From the NCBI GenBank assembly GCA_023053545.1, contig JAKZAN010000005.1, forward strand, positions 2,790,001-2,854,000: a DNA stretch of 64,000 bases. The letters are read 5' to 3'. Positions 48,401 through 61,419 of the stretch are shown here, piece by piece (the stretch's first letter is position 1; each line of letters starts with the position of its first letter). Both the position numbers and the translations under genes were made by a program. The stretch comes from Lepidurus packardi. Its lineage: Eukaryota; Arthropoda; Branchiopoda; Notostraca; Triopsidae. The notes under the pieces were generated by a model. The model did no database searches. It was given only the letters and a program-made list of their open reading frames with translations, and was not told the DNA's origin.

Positions 48401-51400
48401 TTTTGGTTGTTGTTGGCTTGTATAAATAAATAAAGAAACCATTGACCTCTCACAGGTAGAAGAATACACAGTCAATTATTAAAATTTATGAAGTGTACTG
48501 TACGTGCACGACAAGTTGTTTGCATGGCAGACTTAAAAATCCAAAATCTTTTTTTATTCCGAAATTTCCACTCTTTTGCACCTATTGTTATAGCAATGAA
48601 TCGGTATAGTTATGATGAACGGGTCTACAACTGACTTGCTGTCAGGACTACATTTGTATAATTGGTATTCTCGTGTATGGGCAGAGTAGCTAGTGCTAAG
48701 GGGAACAAAGTGACGTAAAAAAGAAAACTAGAAGATCCTGGAATTTGAAATTCATGCAGCGTAAACGACTGGAAACGCTCACACAACAAGCTTATCGATG
48801 TCAGAAAGGTCATGGTAACGTTACAAGATGCCTGTCGAGCGCCTTGTAGGCTTATGAGCATAATAACGAGAGTGGTCGCGAAGCCAAATCCACAGGAACT
48901 ATTACGTAGAACATAGCCATACCAAGATGCACAAAAAATGGGTGACTAATTAACTTGTGGTAGACCTTTACCTGTTGGATTTTTTTGGGAGAGTCGCGCC
49001 AAAGTTGCAAAATTTCCTCAATTGTTTTATAATTATAAAACAAACTGATCCTAACAGTTCTTATTTACTTTAAAAAGACGGTTCGTACGATAGGGTTATA
49101 GTCCAACAACTCCAAGTGGCTTTCATTAATCGAATAATCAGAGCCAGAGGCTTCAAGTCGTTGTTCTTTGGTATCCTGGTGGGAAAGGCCGTTTTATAGC
49201 CCTGCTGAATTTGTTACCTTATCTGATACAGGTTTCGGAAATATTCAGGCCGTTACAGAATGCTGCAAGCATGGCTGTGGTTTGAGCATGCGTTGAGTAC
49301 ACTGAAAAAAAAATAATTCCGTAACCGCCTAGGACCTTTAATGATAGTACAGGATAGTGAAGTTAGAAAATTTGAATATAAACAAAGAATTGGGGACGTG
49401 AAATTTTAAATGAATTTGCAATTAGGAAATTAAAGCCAAAAATAATAGATATTAGGTTTATAGAAAATAGTATTGACTCTTTTCCTACACTGCCAAAAGG
49501 TACGGGACATTGTACGCCAGTAAAGAAATGACAAAACTACGCTACAGACGGTATTAAAACAGAATTTAAAAGTTAATTCACTTTTAAAATCTGTAATATT
49601 ACAATAAAAATATTTCAGTAAACTATATTATAATTAGAAAATGACAATAGATACTTGTGTCTATTTATTATACATTTAGGGATTATTTTGAAAGTGTACA
49701 GGAAATAAATCCAATTAAAATTAATTTTGTTTGTAGGGCATGTGTATGGCACTAGACTTAAGTACCTATAGAAAAGGCAAAGGTTACGTTTTACTCCCTA
49801 CCTTTTTTAACGAAATGACATCACCGGCGTTAGTCAAGGAAGTTGGAAGAAGTCCAGGCCCGACTTGGGCGTTTTGCGTTCTGTGTTACGAGACAATAAG
49901 GTAATGGTTAGAGGGCGCAAGGGGGTTGATTACAGGGTAAGAACCCGCGGTTGCTAGTGAGGTTCGCACGATCTGGTAATTTTTTATAAAGAGAAGAGAG
50001 AGAAGAACATGATTATGTAGCACAAAGTCTTGGTTCGTTTTCTCATTGTGTAATAATGGTCTCTCTAAGGAGTGCTGCAGTTGACAAACAAGCGGACAGG
50101 CAAGCAACCCAACTCTTTTTGCGATGGAATCGTGACAAATAGTAGTATCAGCCAGTTACCGTGGAGGAATGAAGAACCTTTAAGAACAAAACGTTCACTT
50201 AAAAAAAAAAGATAGTAGAGAAAAAATACCCCAAAAAGAAGTGCAAGCAAGGAAAGACCCGCCGAGGAACATAAAAGGGGTGTCCCGGGCCGTTAGTGGG
50301 ATCAAACAGTGTGCCGAGCCGGATATCCGTATCGGTTCTCTCTCTTCCATGAAGTCAGCAGTTCTCAGATACGCATTGAAAGCATGCACCCAGAAAGCTA
50401 CCCGAAACTTGTCCACGAAAGCAACCGTATAGAGGTATACAGTGAAGATGTAAGGGTAGGGAAATTCCCCCAGTAATTGAGTCGTGTGAAGCGTGTGTAG
50501 GGAGTCGACCTGGAACCAAAAGACGGTTATTAATAGAGTCGTATTGTTCTAAAATTGATGGTAGAATTGTCTACGTTTCTAGCAGCGTATATAAATTATA
50601 TCAAATGGGTGGACAACAGGTGTCGCACATCGAGTAGTTAAAAAAGGGTTATACATTTTTTATAGGATTTGTTGAGAAAAATTTCACGAGTTATTTTTTT
50701 ATTTTATTTTTGTGCTGCACCTGGATGAGTAGAAGCCAAAATCGTTTAAGGCAATTCCAAGGTCGAGTGTATAATGAAGCCCAGGGGAATTATAGGGGAC
50801 TTCTTTGTAGCTTTTTCTTATCTTTTTCCCGACTTGGTAGCGGACCATAGCGTACATCCAAGTTAGCAGGAAAGAAGTGTACGAGACCGTAGAGAAGAGG
50901 GATTGGGCAAATGTATCCTCAATTGCTGGGGCTTTCCCAGAAAGTTGTATGTAGCACTGTAGCGGATACGGGGCCGGGCAGCGGTCGGGAATTCCAAGTG
51001 AACGTCACTCACGAGAGAAGTAGACAACAGGAGCAAGATTTTTATTTCTCATTATTTGCCTCAAGGATTCTAGCTCGGCATCCTTCAAACATTGCAATTT
51101 AATTTCTAAGACCGTAACCTCCCGACAGCCTGTTCTATATATATTCTATGTATCTAGGGTTTTGCCTTTTTTTGGATGAAGCGACTTGAAGTGTACCGCA
51201 CGGCGCTTTACCAGCACGCCATGACTCGCCAAGGTTGCGTGTGGCAAGTTACATGCCTGGTGGCGAGCGTACCCTAAACAGATGCTTGGAACAGGAATAG
51301 GTTGTCAATTGGAAAAGAACGACTTGTTGGGTTGTCCAGTTCCAAGATTAGGGGTTTTATAAACGACAACTCCTCCATAGGTTGATAAGAAACATCACTT

Positions 51401-54400
51401 TATGATGGGGTTTCCCAACATTGAATCATAGTCTTATATGTCGTATGATCTTCCCACCCACTGGGAATTTTCTACTTAGGCTACTATCGAAAACAATGCT
51501 GGATTGAATGATCTATCTTCACACCGAGATAGTCAATTGGAGCGATAGTTGTGTCGCTTGAAGAGGCGCCAAGAAACCGGTTGATTCAAAGATATCTTGG
51601 GTGTTCTTACTGTGTGGCCAATTTAGGAGGAATTCTTCCAGACACGAAAACGTTGACGTGACACCTCTTGAGAAAATGTCTTCCTAACTGGTCCTAAACT
51701 TACCCTGAATAACTCGCGCTTTTCCATGCTCAACGAACGAGTATTTCTATACTTTCTATACAGAGTGTTTGCCTCGGCCTGATCCAAATATACATGTACA
51801 TTCCAGTATATTATATAATTCTTTCTTATACGGCAAGTCAAGAAATTGACGAACGTTTAGCTCAGCTTTTTCTACCAGCCATCGGTGGTAAAAGAAAACC
51901 GCCGGAATCGCCGACTTGGGATGCAAAAAATAGGGAATTAATATGCAAGAATACCCGGACGTGTTGGTTACAAAAAAGAAGGAAAAACTAGTCATTCAAG
52001 CATGCCCCAGCACGTGCAGGTTTCTTTACATGCGCTTTCCACGGTCGAGAAATCCAGTTTTGAAGAAGGTAAAAAGAGGGGTTAAAGAAGCGACTGACTT
52101 ATTACCTGCCACACAGATTAACCGGTGGCTGGTAAGCCGAAAGGAAAATAGAACGTTCATCATACAGAACAAGGAGGAAAGCGCCTTTCCTCCGCAAGAC
52201 TGACTACTTTCATGGGTATTCTCTTATATGAAGCACAGTTTCATAAGCGTTGATTATTTCATGAATAGTATTTTCTGTCTTGCTTAAAAAAAAAAATCAT
52301 CAGCCATTATAATAAGACAACCTGAAGCGCTAGGATTTATGCTGCATACAAGCTTGGTGTCGAAACCTCGGCGTAAAAAACGAAAAAGTTGTACGTGATA
52401 AACGACTTCAAGTCCTGTAGCAATATGTTAGGGAGTTTCACGCTGAAGTGCACAGTTTTGAAACAGTTTAGGAGTGTGGATGCTGATTGCAAAGAGATAG
52501 ACGTTCTTTTTCTTAATTTTGTCATCGAGCTCGACAGGTGGATGAAACTAAATTCACTGCCGCTAGGTGTTTGGCACCGTCTTGGGACTCGTTTCTGGAT
52601 CGAGCTCTTTATAAGGTATTTCGGCTAACCGGACGAGAAGGTACTGGAAAATTGCATCTGGGCAAGAAAGAAAACGGTGGCGGTGAAAGTTTTTCGGAAG
52701 TTCCTGGAAATGAGAAAGATAGGGGAATCCCATGGTTTAGCTAAATTGCTGGCGCTTTTTGCCGTTGTCTTGACGTTGTTTGACATCGCGGCTTTCTTGG
52801 TTAAATACACACGGGACTCCTGTAATATACACCGGACTTGGACTGTCTACCGGAAATCTGATTAAGAAAACGGCTGCATGGAGTATCTGTCTAGCATTTT
52901 CCGAATGGGAAATGTGTCTCTTACTAACGCTATGGGGACTCGACTGAAAGGCATGTGCATTAATGTCATGTTATGTGGCAAAACTGCTGTGTCATGCTCT
53001 CATTATGTTATCCTTATGTATAGTACGTAGTATCGTAATGCGGTTGTACTCTTCCCAGGGTTGACTCATTGCGGAATGAGCATCAATGCACACAGTCCGG
53101 AGACGTAGCTGCCAATGTTGAGTCTGAGTTATACATCCTGAAATGCGTAAGTCACGAATGGCAAAGGAAAATTAGTTTTAAGTGGTGAATCATGGCTCTC
53201 ACATTCCGGCCAAGTTTTCATTCAAGTTTTGGTCCCCCAGAAAGTTAGGTGACCTGGAAACATTTACCCAAACCGGCAATGAAATATGAGTTTAGAGACG
53301 AAAAATTATTTGTATATAAATAACCGTAAAATGTACATTTTTTATATACAAATGTAAAAATTATCTTCTTTTTAAAGTAGGCCACCATCGTTGCGACGAC
53401 TTAGGTTGCTGGGAGCAGTTTTGCTAAAACACTTGGGATAAGTTACAAACGGACGTATTTACATGGGGCAATACGAAAATGTCAGCACAAAATGTTGGCG
53501 CATTTCGCGATTTACAACTCCCACAAAACAAGGTCATACTTTAGCTGCGGCGACTGAGATTCGTAGTAATTAGGGAACTGAGCCGTCTGGGAACACGAGT
53601 TCGTTTCATCGTCGTCAAGTTAGGAGAGGGTAGTTACGACAACACTTATTTCCACAAAGAAAAAAAGAGAGCGTTTCACGTGGTCCATCCATGCACATCA
53701 ACACAGTTTCCATGCATGCATCTATGCATATCTGACACGCAGAGGACTAGTGAGAGGATATAGATACTCCAATATTATCTTAAAAATCCCGTCTGTAAAA
53801 AAATCGTCAAGCCTGAGCGAAAAACCACGGTATCTCGGAATTACTTACATGAAATCTAACGAACGACAAAAGATTCTCCTCAAGGTTCAATTGGAGAAGG
53901 AGTGATTTTTGACAATCAGTTAGGCAAGGACAGAATGAATCTCGCTAGGACACACGGATGGGTCACATTTTTGCCCAACAATTTTTATGCAATTAAAACG
54001 TCAGGAATTAGTTAATACTTCTGACCAAAGTTGCTCCAATTCTTGCTTTCCAAATAGTCGCCATACGTGTTTTTTTTCCTTTTTTTTAATTTTTTCTTGG
54101 AGGCAACACAAATGACATTGCAACGCTTTGAGAATAGGAGCTGCCCATCACAACCCATCATCACTTTTGTCTTCTATCAAGGTGAAGAGGGGCCCATGTT
54201 ACCCGTTTCGTCCGTCGGTTTTCATAAATTTGGTTTTTCGCTTATTCCGCTGATGAAATGATATGCTTCAAAATGGGTGATTCCCTACCGTGCTCTTCTG
54301 CACACGCGGCCAATGGGATTTGTTGTTAATAGATCACAATCAACGTGAGGCTTTGTCTCAGGGACGTGTTAATTGGATGGGTTTTTGCTTCTACTTCTCG

Positions 54401-54436
54401 TTGCTTAGCTAGAATTATTTTCCCCGTTTTTTTCTC

Positions 54437-56558
54437 TCAGGCACAAGCACACTCGGTAACGATCACATTGTCCCATTTCGTCACCGTCAACTTGCTGTGG
54501 TCATTTTCGTCTGCGTGTAGGATTTCTAGGCCTTCTAGCTTGGAAGGGGCGCAACAAGGACGCGGGGCCGTTTTATTGTTTTTGGCATGCAGCAGGCTCT
54601 GAAGCAATGCGTGATCGTGAGCTGGATTGAAGCGGGATGGACACCTCCCTTTGCACAAGAAAGCGTCGAAGTAATCCGGTTTGAGGATAAACTCGAAACC
54701 TTGCAAGTCCCGGAACGCCACTTTCATGGAATGGCGGCAACAATTGGACTTGTTGCTGTTTTTCGAACTCTTGCCAGTGACATCATTATAGTTCCCGCGG
54801 TGCTGTTTGTTGCAGTCTGTACGTCCTTTTTTGGATTGCAAGGCTTTGTCTAATGATTTACGTGAGCGTTTCACGCGAGATCCACGGCGCTCATACTCTA
54901 ATTTGAATTGAACCACCGCGGTTTCGTCTCCGGGAGGCTGAATTAGCTCTTGGTTTTCACTTCGCAACTGGAAATTCAACGGCCCCAGCGTGGAAGCCTT
55001 GCTCTGCTGCTGGACGGCAATCCAAGCTTGGAAGAGATCAGGGATATCCAGCAACAATTCTTTGCCTTCAGAGGCCATTGTCCAACCCGTTTCACCACTC
55101 GGGAGTAGATCTGCTGGCAGTGAAAGGACTTTGTCAATCCACGTGCTCTCGTTTACTTGAACACTCATCGAGATGGGTGAAGACCGCCAGTGGGAAGGTA
55201 CACTCAACTGGGCAGTACGTAGAACCCAGCCTTCCAGATTAATTAGGAAATTAGGTATGTGAGGATAAAGGCGGAATTGAGCCCAAAACATCGGCCAAGC
55301 CGCCGTGGAGGAGATTCCTTTGGAAGAGAAAAGAAAAAATAAACACAGATTAATCTCACAGTGCACGGAGAGAAAGAGAATCCCAAACAGTGGCTCTATA
55401 CACAATTCCCACGCCTTTCATGCACACTTTCTGAATTGGCAGGAACGTGGCCATGACGCAATGCCACAAAAACGGCGGCAAAAGCACCAAAGCCGAGTTC
55501 TAATCTCCTGAGGCGTATATCAGAAAGGAACAGGAATCTGTCAGTGATCAGCATAAAGGCAAACAGCTTATCGTTGGCGTTAAATTTATAACTGGGGAAA
55601 AGAAGGGCATCGTTGATGGTTGAGCAAAACTATTTGTTATTGTCTCATTCAATTTCTGAAACCCCACATCATGTGCGGCCGTATACCAAGTGGGAACGGT
55701 ACGGTGGCAAAGCGATGAGTCTTAATACAAGCTATAGAATGCGCTTCTAGTGCCAAGAGTTCTAAGCGGTACAATTTCCAAGCGTTGGAGTAAAATCCGA
55801 CATAGTTTAAAGTCGTTACAACCCCCACACATGCCTGTTCAACATGCATACCTGCATGTCAGTTTGTCAGCTAGACGTCGAGTGTGTGTCACTTACTTGA
55901 CGCGTGCCACGAAAAGATGTGGGTAGAGGGGTTATTAGCGTCCCAGTTGGGCTCATCATTGTCTTCTTCCTCAACATCCGACTCTGTCCAGGAAGAGGAA
56001 TTGTAGCGACGGCGACGCGATCCTTCCACCCGGTCCAAGTACACTGCAAACATGCGGTCGTACTCCCCTTGACTAATGTTCATCTGCATTTTTCGTGGGG
56101 TGGGGAAGAAAAAATAAAGGCTTTTTAGTCAAATGGACTTCTCAGGAGCTGTTATCAGGCCCCAAAAGCATGAAAACACAGCCGAAAGGAATGTGAGGTA
56201 TTTTATGGCCAACTGTATAGGTATTTTTATCTCTATAAATAAATGAGTGTACCTTTGAAACGTCAGGAACTCGGGTCATTCCTAAGCCTTGTAATAAATG
56301 CTGGCGGAGAAGAACGGCTTCTTCGGCACCAGGGATGTAGCGATCGGGGGGCAAAGGTGTAGAAGAAATGATGAGAGGCGAGATTGTCGTGGTTGTGGTA
56401 ATGGGGCTGGAGTATATGCGATGGCTGGAGGGAGCAGGAGCAATTCCACGAGCAGAGACGAAGTTGCCGGCATCCAAAAGCAGCGAGAGGAATAACACGG
56501 TGCAAGTCTGTTGGAAGATGCTTACACAATGCGCCGTTCGAGTCGGCATTCCAGCCAT
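54437..56558 (-). CDS. mav: TGF-beta superfamily ligand, Maverick-like
   Basis: A secreted signalling precursor cleaved to a C-terminal dimer. Three exons join in phase: 56253-56558, 55897-56083 and 54437-55317, giving 457 aa. The N terminus has a hydrophobic signal sequence (CTVLFLSLLLDAGNFVSA). The prodomain includes GLGMTRVPDVSK joined to MNISQGEYDRMFAVYLDRVE. Basic cleavage candidates are SRRRR near the prodomain middle and RRGSRVKRSRK before the mature domain. The mature domain has the cystine-knot pattern: CCRHSMKVAFRDLQGFEFIL, then FLCKGRCPSRFNPAHDHALL, APRPCCAPSKLEGLEIL, and the end VIVTECACA. The CKGRCPSRFNP and RPCCAPSKLE wording is closest to my memory of Drosophila Maverick rather than activin or BMP ligands. 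Eight Cys are visible in the core, plus one upstream (DCNKQ). Confidence 0.92.
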
Positions 56559-58599
56559 ATCACATGTGGGACATATGTCCTTGCACGCTGGTCAAAAATC
56601 GTAAAACGTGCTGATCACCAACGTTGCTTGTGAGCAAGCTCCAATTCCTCGAAACTGAATTTAAGCGTAAATGAAGGAAAAAACTTAAGACAGCTTGTCC
56701 AACAACTCTTGCTGTATATAGTGAATAGGTCAAATGTGTGTGTATGTAGGTCCTTAAATTATTATCCAGAGTATTGATTCACTTATTGGACACAGCATGG
56801 TCAATCTGGGTAACACGTCTAAACACCGAATGGGCCACGACGCTTTATATATACGCGAGCCGTTAGGTAAGGGGGCTGCCTTTTGGACACTTGAAAAGAT
56901 AAGATATTAATTGCTGTGGGCTTTCACGAGTCCGCTAAAGGGACGACTGACCGGACTCCATGCCTTTACGGTACCTTTATAGCACGAGAGACAGCAAGCT
57001 TATGCAGCCCTGAAAAACGAAAAAGCTCCCGTTCCCTCAGTTACACCAGGCAGAGTTTTCTCACCGCCCCCTTTGCCCCAAACTGCCAGGTGTAAACGCC
57101 CTACCCACACTTATTGCACACCATACCTTTCAAATACTATAAGGATGATTACTACACTTGAAGAGGGTTCAGTCAGAACGAAGCTCTTCAAGCTGTAACT
57201 TTGGCAAAACAGCGCGAACCTGAGGGAAGTAAGGTTTGGAAAAGAGAAAAGTATTTTCAACAACAAAGTGAGGATTGGGACCGGAAAAAAAAATTAAAGG
57301 GTGGCTTTTAGACAAATGTGGCCCAAGATTTTTCTCATCCCATGACTCAGATCCTCTATTTTATTCCACAAAAAGAAAGCATGCATCATTTTTTCGCTAT
57401 ATGGATAATTCGCGTGTGGAAGGGACTTTTTCGCTTTGCTTTTTCGTTGATCCATTAGGCCAATCAGAAGATCAGGGATGCCATTGAAATCTTAGACGGG
57501 AAATGAGACTATGCATTTTATTTGTATGGGCGGATAGGATCAATTCTGGGAAAACCCTCCAGTCATGTTTGCTAGGCAGACATATACTGTAGTATTGTAC
57601 CTCGTTTTGTTTATGGCAGTTATTGCTGTAGGCGTCAGTGAAAGGTCACTTACCTAGTACTTGTGAATGAATTCGCGGAAATCAGGAAGGGCAAGGGGGT
57701 ATCCCATTCTTATTTGACTTGTAGGCGGCTTGTTAATGTGCATGGTGCACGCTCTTTAACTCCTCTTTTTTCTTATTGCCAAAATGTCTTTTCAGGAAAA
57801 AGAAAAGAAGAAAGAAACAAGTTCCAAGGTGATAAGCATGGAAACCTGTGAATTAAGCCTGCGTGTTTATGGGGATCCACATGTCCTATAGCATTGCACC
57901 AGCGAGACCTTTATTGACTCGAGTAACACCGCGAACCTAAAGGTGTGAGTCATGGCTGTAAACAAAACGAGGGCGAGAAACTACGCGAGAAGCCCCCGGA
58001 GTCTAATTCTGCTCTATATACGATAAAAGGCAGAGTTAGCAGGGAAAGAGTCTTGGTGTTGAGCATGTCAAGATGCTTTATTTGGGATAGATGGCATCAA
58101 CTGGAACGAAATGTTTGGGATTGTAGTTTTGACTGAGACTTGAGTTCACATTTACAGACACACATTTCAGTTCATGAAAACGAATGCCGATCGGTTTTTT
58201 TTTTTTTTATAGTGCACTTAAGTCATTTTTTGTCGAACGAACGGAGCAGTTTGACAGGCACAACAGAAAAAATGTTCGGATTCAAACCTGGAACTTGTTT
58301 ATTGTTTCCAAGAAATCAAACCGCTTCGAAGTTTTTCTGAAGCCTGACAGGATTTTTCAGAAAAGAATCAAACAACCTTATGAACTAGAATCTTGGATGT
58401 CTAACGTGTAATTTCTTAGTTGCACGTCTGCCTGTTAAGGAAGTTCGACGCGTCATACTTTGTCGACGAACAATTACAAGGTTCGATGCAATGAACAGAT
58501 ACAATGTTGGATGCAATGACCATGGGGCTAGATGTAATAGCGGTCAGTAATTTTGTGACAGCTTTTCGCTTTCTAATACTGTGATGCGCATAAGACAAA
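56559..58599. other. Upstream region of the Maverick-like gene; no other gene seen
   Basis: Presumably holds the promoter. Several GC-poor open frames of 60-75 codons look random. No TATA box close to the start codon. Confidence 0.4.
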
Positions 58600-59021
58600 G
58601 GGAACGCAGGAAACCGACTTGGGTCAGGCCGAACTTGTAGCGTTACTCCGGCTTGCCTCGCAGTGGCTCAACAGTGATAAATATAGACCCATTAATTATA
58701 TCTAGCAAAAACCGGTAAAAACTTGGTAGAAAGTAAGGCTTATCGGCTATGTTATAGCACACACTTAGTGTCCCTTAAATCACATTTGGTTGCATCGTCC
58801 AGAACATATAACGAGAAAGAAAAGAAACAAAAACAAGCCATTTCTCTCTGAGCGACTGAACTGTGAAGCGTCTGTTAGCATGCCGGAGCAAACCTACTAA
58901 ACCCGGCTAGGTTTTCTACTCGTTTCATTCGGTCCACAAGTTTTCACTGTTGAGCAATTTAGAGGCAAGCCGGAGTAATTCTCCAAGTCGCGACTGGCCC
59001 AAGTCGGTTTCTGGCGTTACC
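58600..59021. mobile_element. Inverted-repeat element (about 422 bp MITE)
   Basis: The ends are imperfect inverted repeats about 80 bp long: AAACCGACTTGGGTCAG...TTACTCCGGCTTGCCTC...GCTCAACAGTGA on the left, and the reverse complement with a few mismatches on the right, ending at AAGTCGGTTTCTGGCGTTAC. The interior is non-coding. I could not find a convincing target duplication, so exact ends and superfamily are open. Confidence 0.7.
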
Positions 59022-60043
59022 AATTGTATGCACATATTACCTCAACAGTCCGCTCAGAAGGCTTTATAGGCAAAAAGATCAAAGATACCGGATATTTTTC
59101 TGTTTATTTTTAAAACTTTTGTTTCTTCTTTCTTTTGGAGCTAAGTTTTTGAGCTCATTATACTGCGACTGCGACCCTCCCGACTAAAATATAGGTGGTG
59201 TTCTCGCACAGTTGTCGGCCATGTTTTTCTATTTATTATGTAACAATCTATTTTTTGTTGACTTTTTATGATAATGCCTTATTTGATAAAAAAAACGTTG
59301 AAAGACAGGTTGTCGCGTTACAAGGACGTGAAGCAGGTTAAGAACAGCCTAATTAATCTACCCATGCAAGTGATGTAACAATCGCCCAATCTCCTTCCAC
59401 AAAGATAATTACAGACAGCATCCTGAAATGGCACGTCACAACGAATTCAAACCTGTTAAGTCAGTGCCCACAGCATCAACTTAACTGGCTTTTTCTGACA
59501 TTGTTTATGCAAAACACCCCTGTTGGAATCGGTTGAAAGGTTTGTTCTGTCCGCACTTATCACATGCGAATTACTAACATTTAAGCACACATCCAACCAG
59601 CGTAGAACAAAAGCAAAATTTACGCTTACACAAGTCTTTTTTAACGTTTCAAAGTTCCTATTTATGTTATGTAAGCTTACACATTTTAGCCGTATAATAG
59701 TTCAAACAAAATAAGAGAAACAACGATAAGTAGAAAGTAAACAAACATACGTAAACACAGACCAACAATATAAAATTAATTTGTTAGAAGACCTTTAACT
59801 TTTTCCACGTCCTGGAGTGCAGGAAGAACTTGCCAACAATTTAAGGTATCTTCGTAATAAATTAGGAAAAGAAGGACGTATGCATCATTATCTCAATGTT
59901 AGTCTTCACAGACTGATTGCAATGTTAAAAAAGAAAGAAAACAAAAGAAACGTTGGCGGAACTACTTGAGGCAATTGCGCTGAGCAATTCAACCAAGTAT
60001 TTACTCCTCGAGCTTGCTTTTTTTCCAGATCCAGTCCACAAGT
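59022..60043. other. Intergenic stretch between two inverted-repeat elements
   Basis: No gene seen. AT-rich, short open frames only. Confidence 0.4.
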
Positions 60044-60051
60044 GGCAGAAT

Positions 60052-60574
60052 CACAGTGTATAAAGGTTTACACAATAGGATAACAGGGGTATCTTCCAAT
60101 GTTAAGGTTTTCCGACGACTTTCTCGGTCCCCAGAGTGCATTCAGGTAAAAAGGACATAATATCAAAGGAATATATAATAATATAAAATCATAATATATA
60201 ATAATATAAAATCATAATGTATAATAATATAAATAACATGATCATAATAATATAAAACCTCAGTGCAGTTCAGAAAAGGTTACGACGGTTTACAAAGCGC
60301 AATGCAGGTCGGGTCTTACGGCAGTCCAAAACTCCCTAGAGTACCCGAAAGAAAGGTCGCCAATCCCCCGTTTTGTGAATGTTTTGTTCTCTTCTCGAAT
60401 CCTGTTTCTGTAAGATTAGGAATGCCTACATGGTGGATACATGGGTAAGTGGGAATCCATCCCTCATGTAAATTTGAGTACCCACACATCCCCTTGAGAC
60501 CGAGAATGCTGTGTGAAAACCTTAACATTGGAAGATACCCCCTGTTATCCTACTGTGTAAACCTTTATACTGTG
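60052..60574. mobile_element. MITE with 8-bp target duplication (523 bp)
   Basis: Terminal inverted repeats of about 58 bp begin CACAGTGTATAAAGGTTTAC on the left and CACAGTATAAAGGTTTAC on the right (complement) and share AGGATAACAGGGG and TATCTTCCAATGTTAAGGTT. The flanks carry GGCAGAAT at 60044-60051 and 60575-60582, an 8-bp direct duplication. An internal ATAATATAA microsatellite occupies about 60172-60258. No transposase. The 8-bp duplication suits hAT or P superfamilies; the terminal sequence differs from the hAT element at 19177. Confidence 0.88.
60172..60258 (+). repeat. ATAATATAA microsatellite inside the MITE
   Basis: Three to four imperfect units of ATAATATAAAATCATAAT. Confidence 0.8.
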
Positions 60575-60582
60575 GGCAGAAT

Positions 60583-61419
60583 CTTAAGCTTGCCCAGCCG
60601 AAGCACATTAGGAAATTCATCGCAAATCCTAAGCAGCTCGTAAGGAATTGTAGCGTTTCCTTGGTGTTGTCTTTCGCCACGTGCGAAGATCATCGATCTT
60701 ACTATAAGTCGTGGCACTTTCTAAGTCTAATACGAAGTACCGAAACGTAGTTTAGAAACAAAATAGTAAAGAAAAGAGGGGAAAGCTGCAAAGTAATTGC
60801 TTTGGGTAAAAGATATAATGTTTGAAGAGTTCCATTGGGAAACGAGCTTTTGATCCTCATGTTCTCTCGTATCACTTCATTTCCGGGTGCTTTTGGCTAT
60901 CGCCCTGAGCAGATTTAATACCTCGGTTTTTGTTGGTACACTTTGTAAGGTTCAAGAAGTACGCGGTGAAGAAAATAGTACTTTCAAACCCAAATCCTGA
61001 AGAAAACTCGAACTTGCTTTCTAAGATCGACGAGTAGACATACTAAGCCGCAAACGGTAGTAATAGTATTCGCATGTACTACGTTCTAGACGTATCGCAT
61101 TTGTTGTCACAATGAAAAATAAGATGTATCATGGCCCTAAGCTGTTGAAAGCCAAAGCTAGTTAATTTGGAACTTTCTGAAAGGCAGAACTTATAACTTG
61201 GTAAGACACTAACACAACACCGTTTCAACATTCTGTTTATTGCGTCTTACGGTAATAACCTAAGAAACAAACGCTCAAGATTCCATCCACTTTCTTTCAA
61301 AGCAACAAGAAAGTCACCAAATTACTGACGCCATTACTACAAGACGGCAATAGAAATAATCAATTAAGACCAAAAGGAAGGGGGAAAGTAAATAATCCTG
61401 AGCACAAAGGGGCCATACT
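60583..61419. other. Intergenic stretch containing the USP19 3' end
   Basis: No gene seen. TTTATT at 61236-61241 reads AATAAA on the minus strand, 180 nt past the USP19 stop codon, and is a likely poly(A) signal. Confidence 0.45.

Larger units (their letters stand above)
42512..54436. other. 11.9 kb without recognisable genes
   Basis: No supportable coding region, including in the longest frame, a 135-codon minus-strand frame at 46896-47303 with no motif and no splice partners. It contains a run of 27 A at 45417-45443 and many T-rich tracts. The right end must hold the Maverick 3' UTR. This desert flanks a developmental ligand gene, so distal regulatory DNA is plausible but not shown. Confidence 0.4.

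Noticed and set aside
55867-56558. Alternative frames over the Maverick prodomain exons
   Set aside because: Only one frame joins the signal peptide, prodomain and mature domain in phase.
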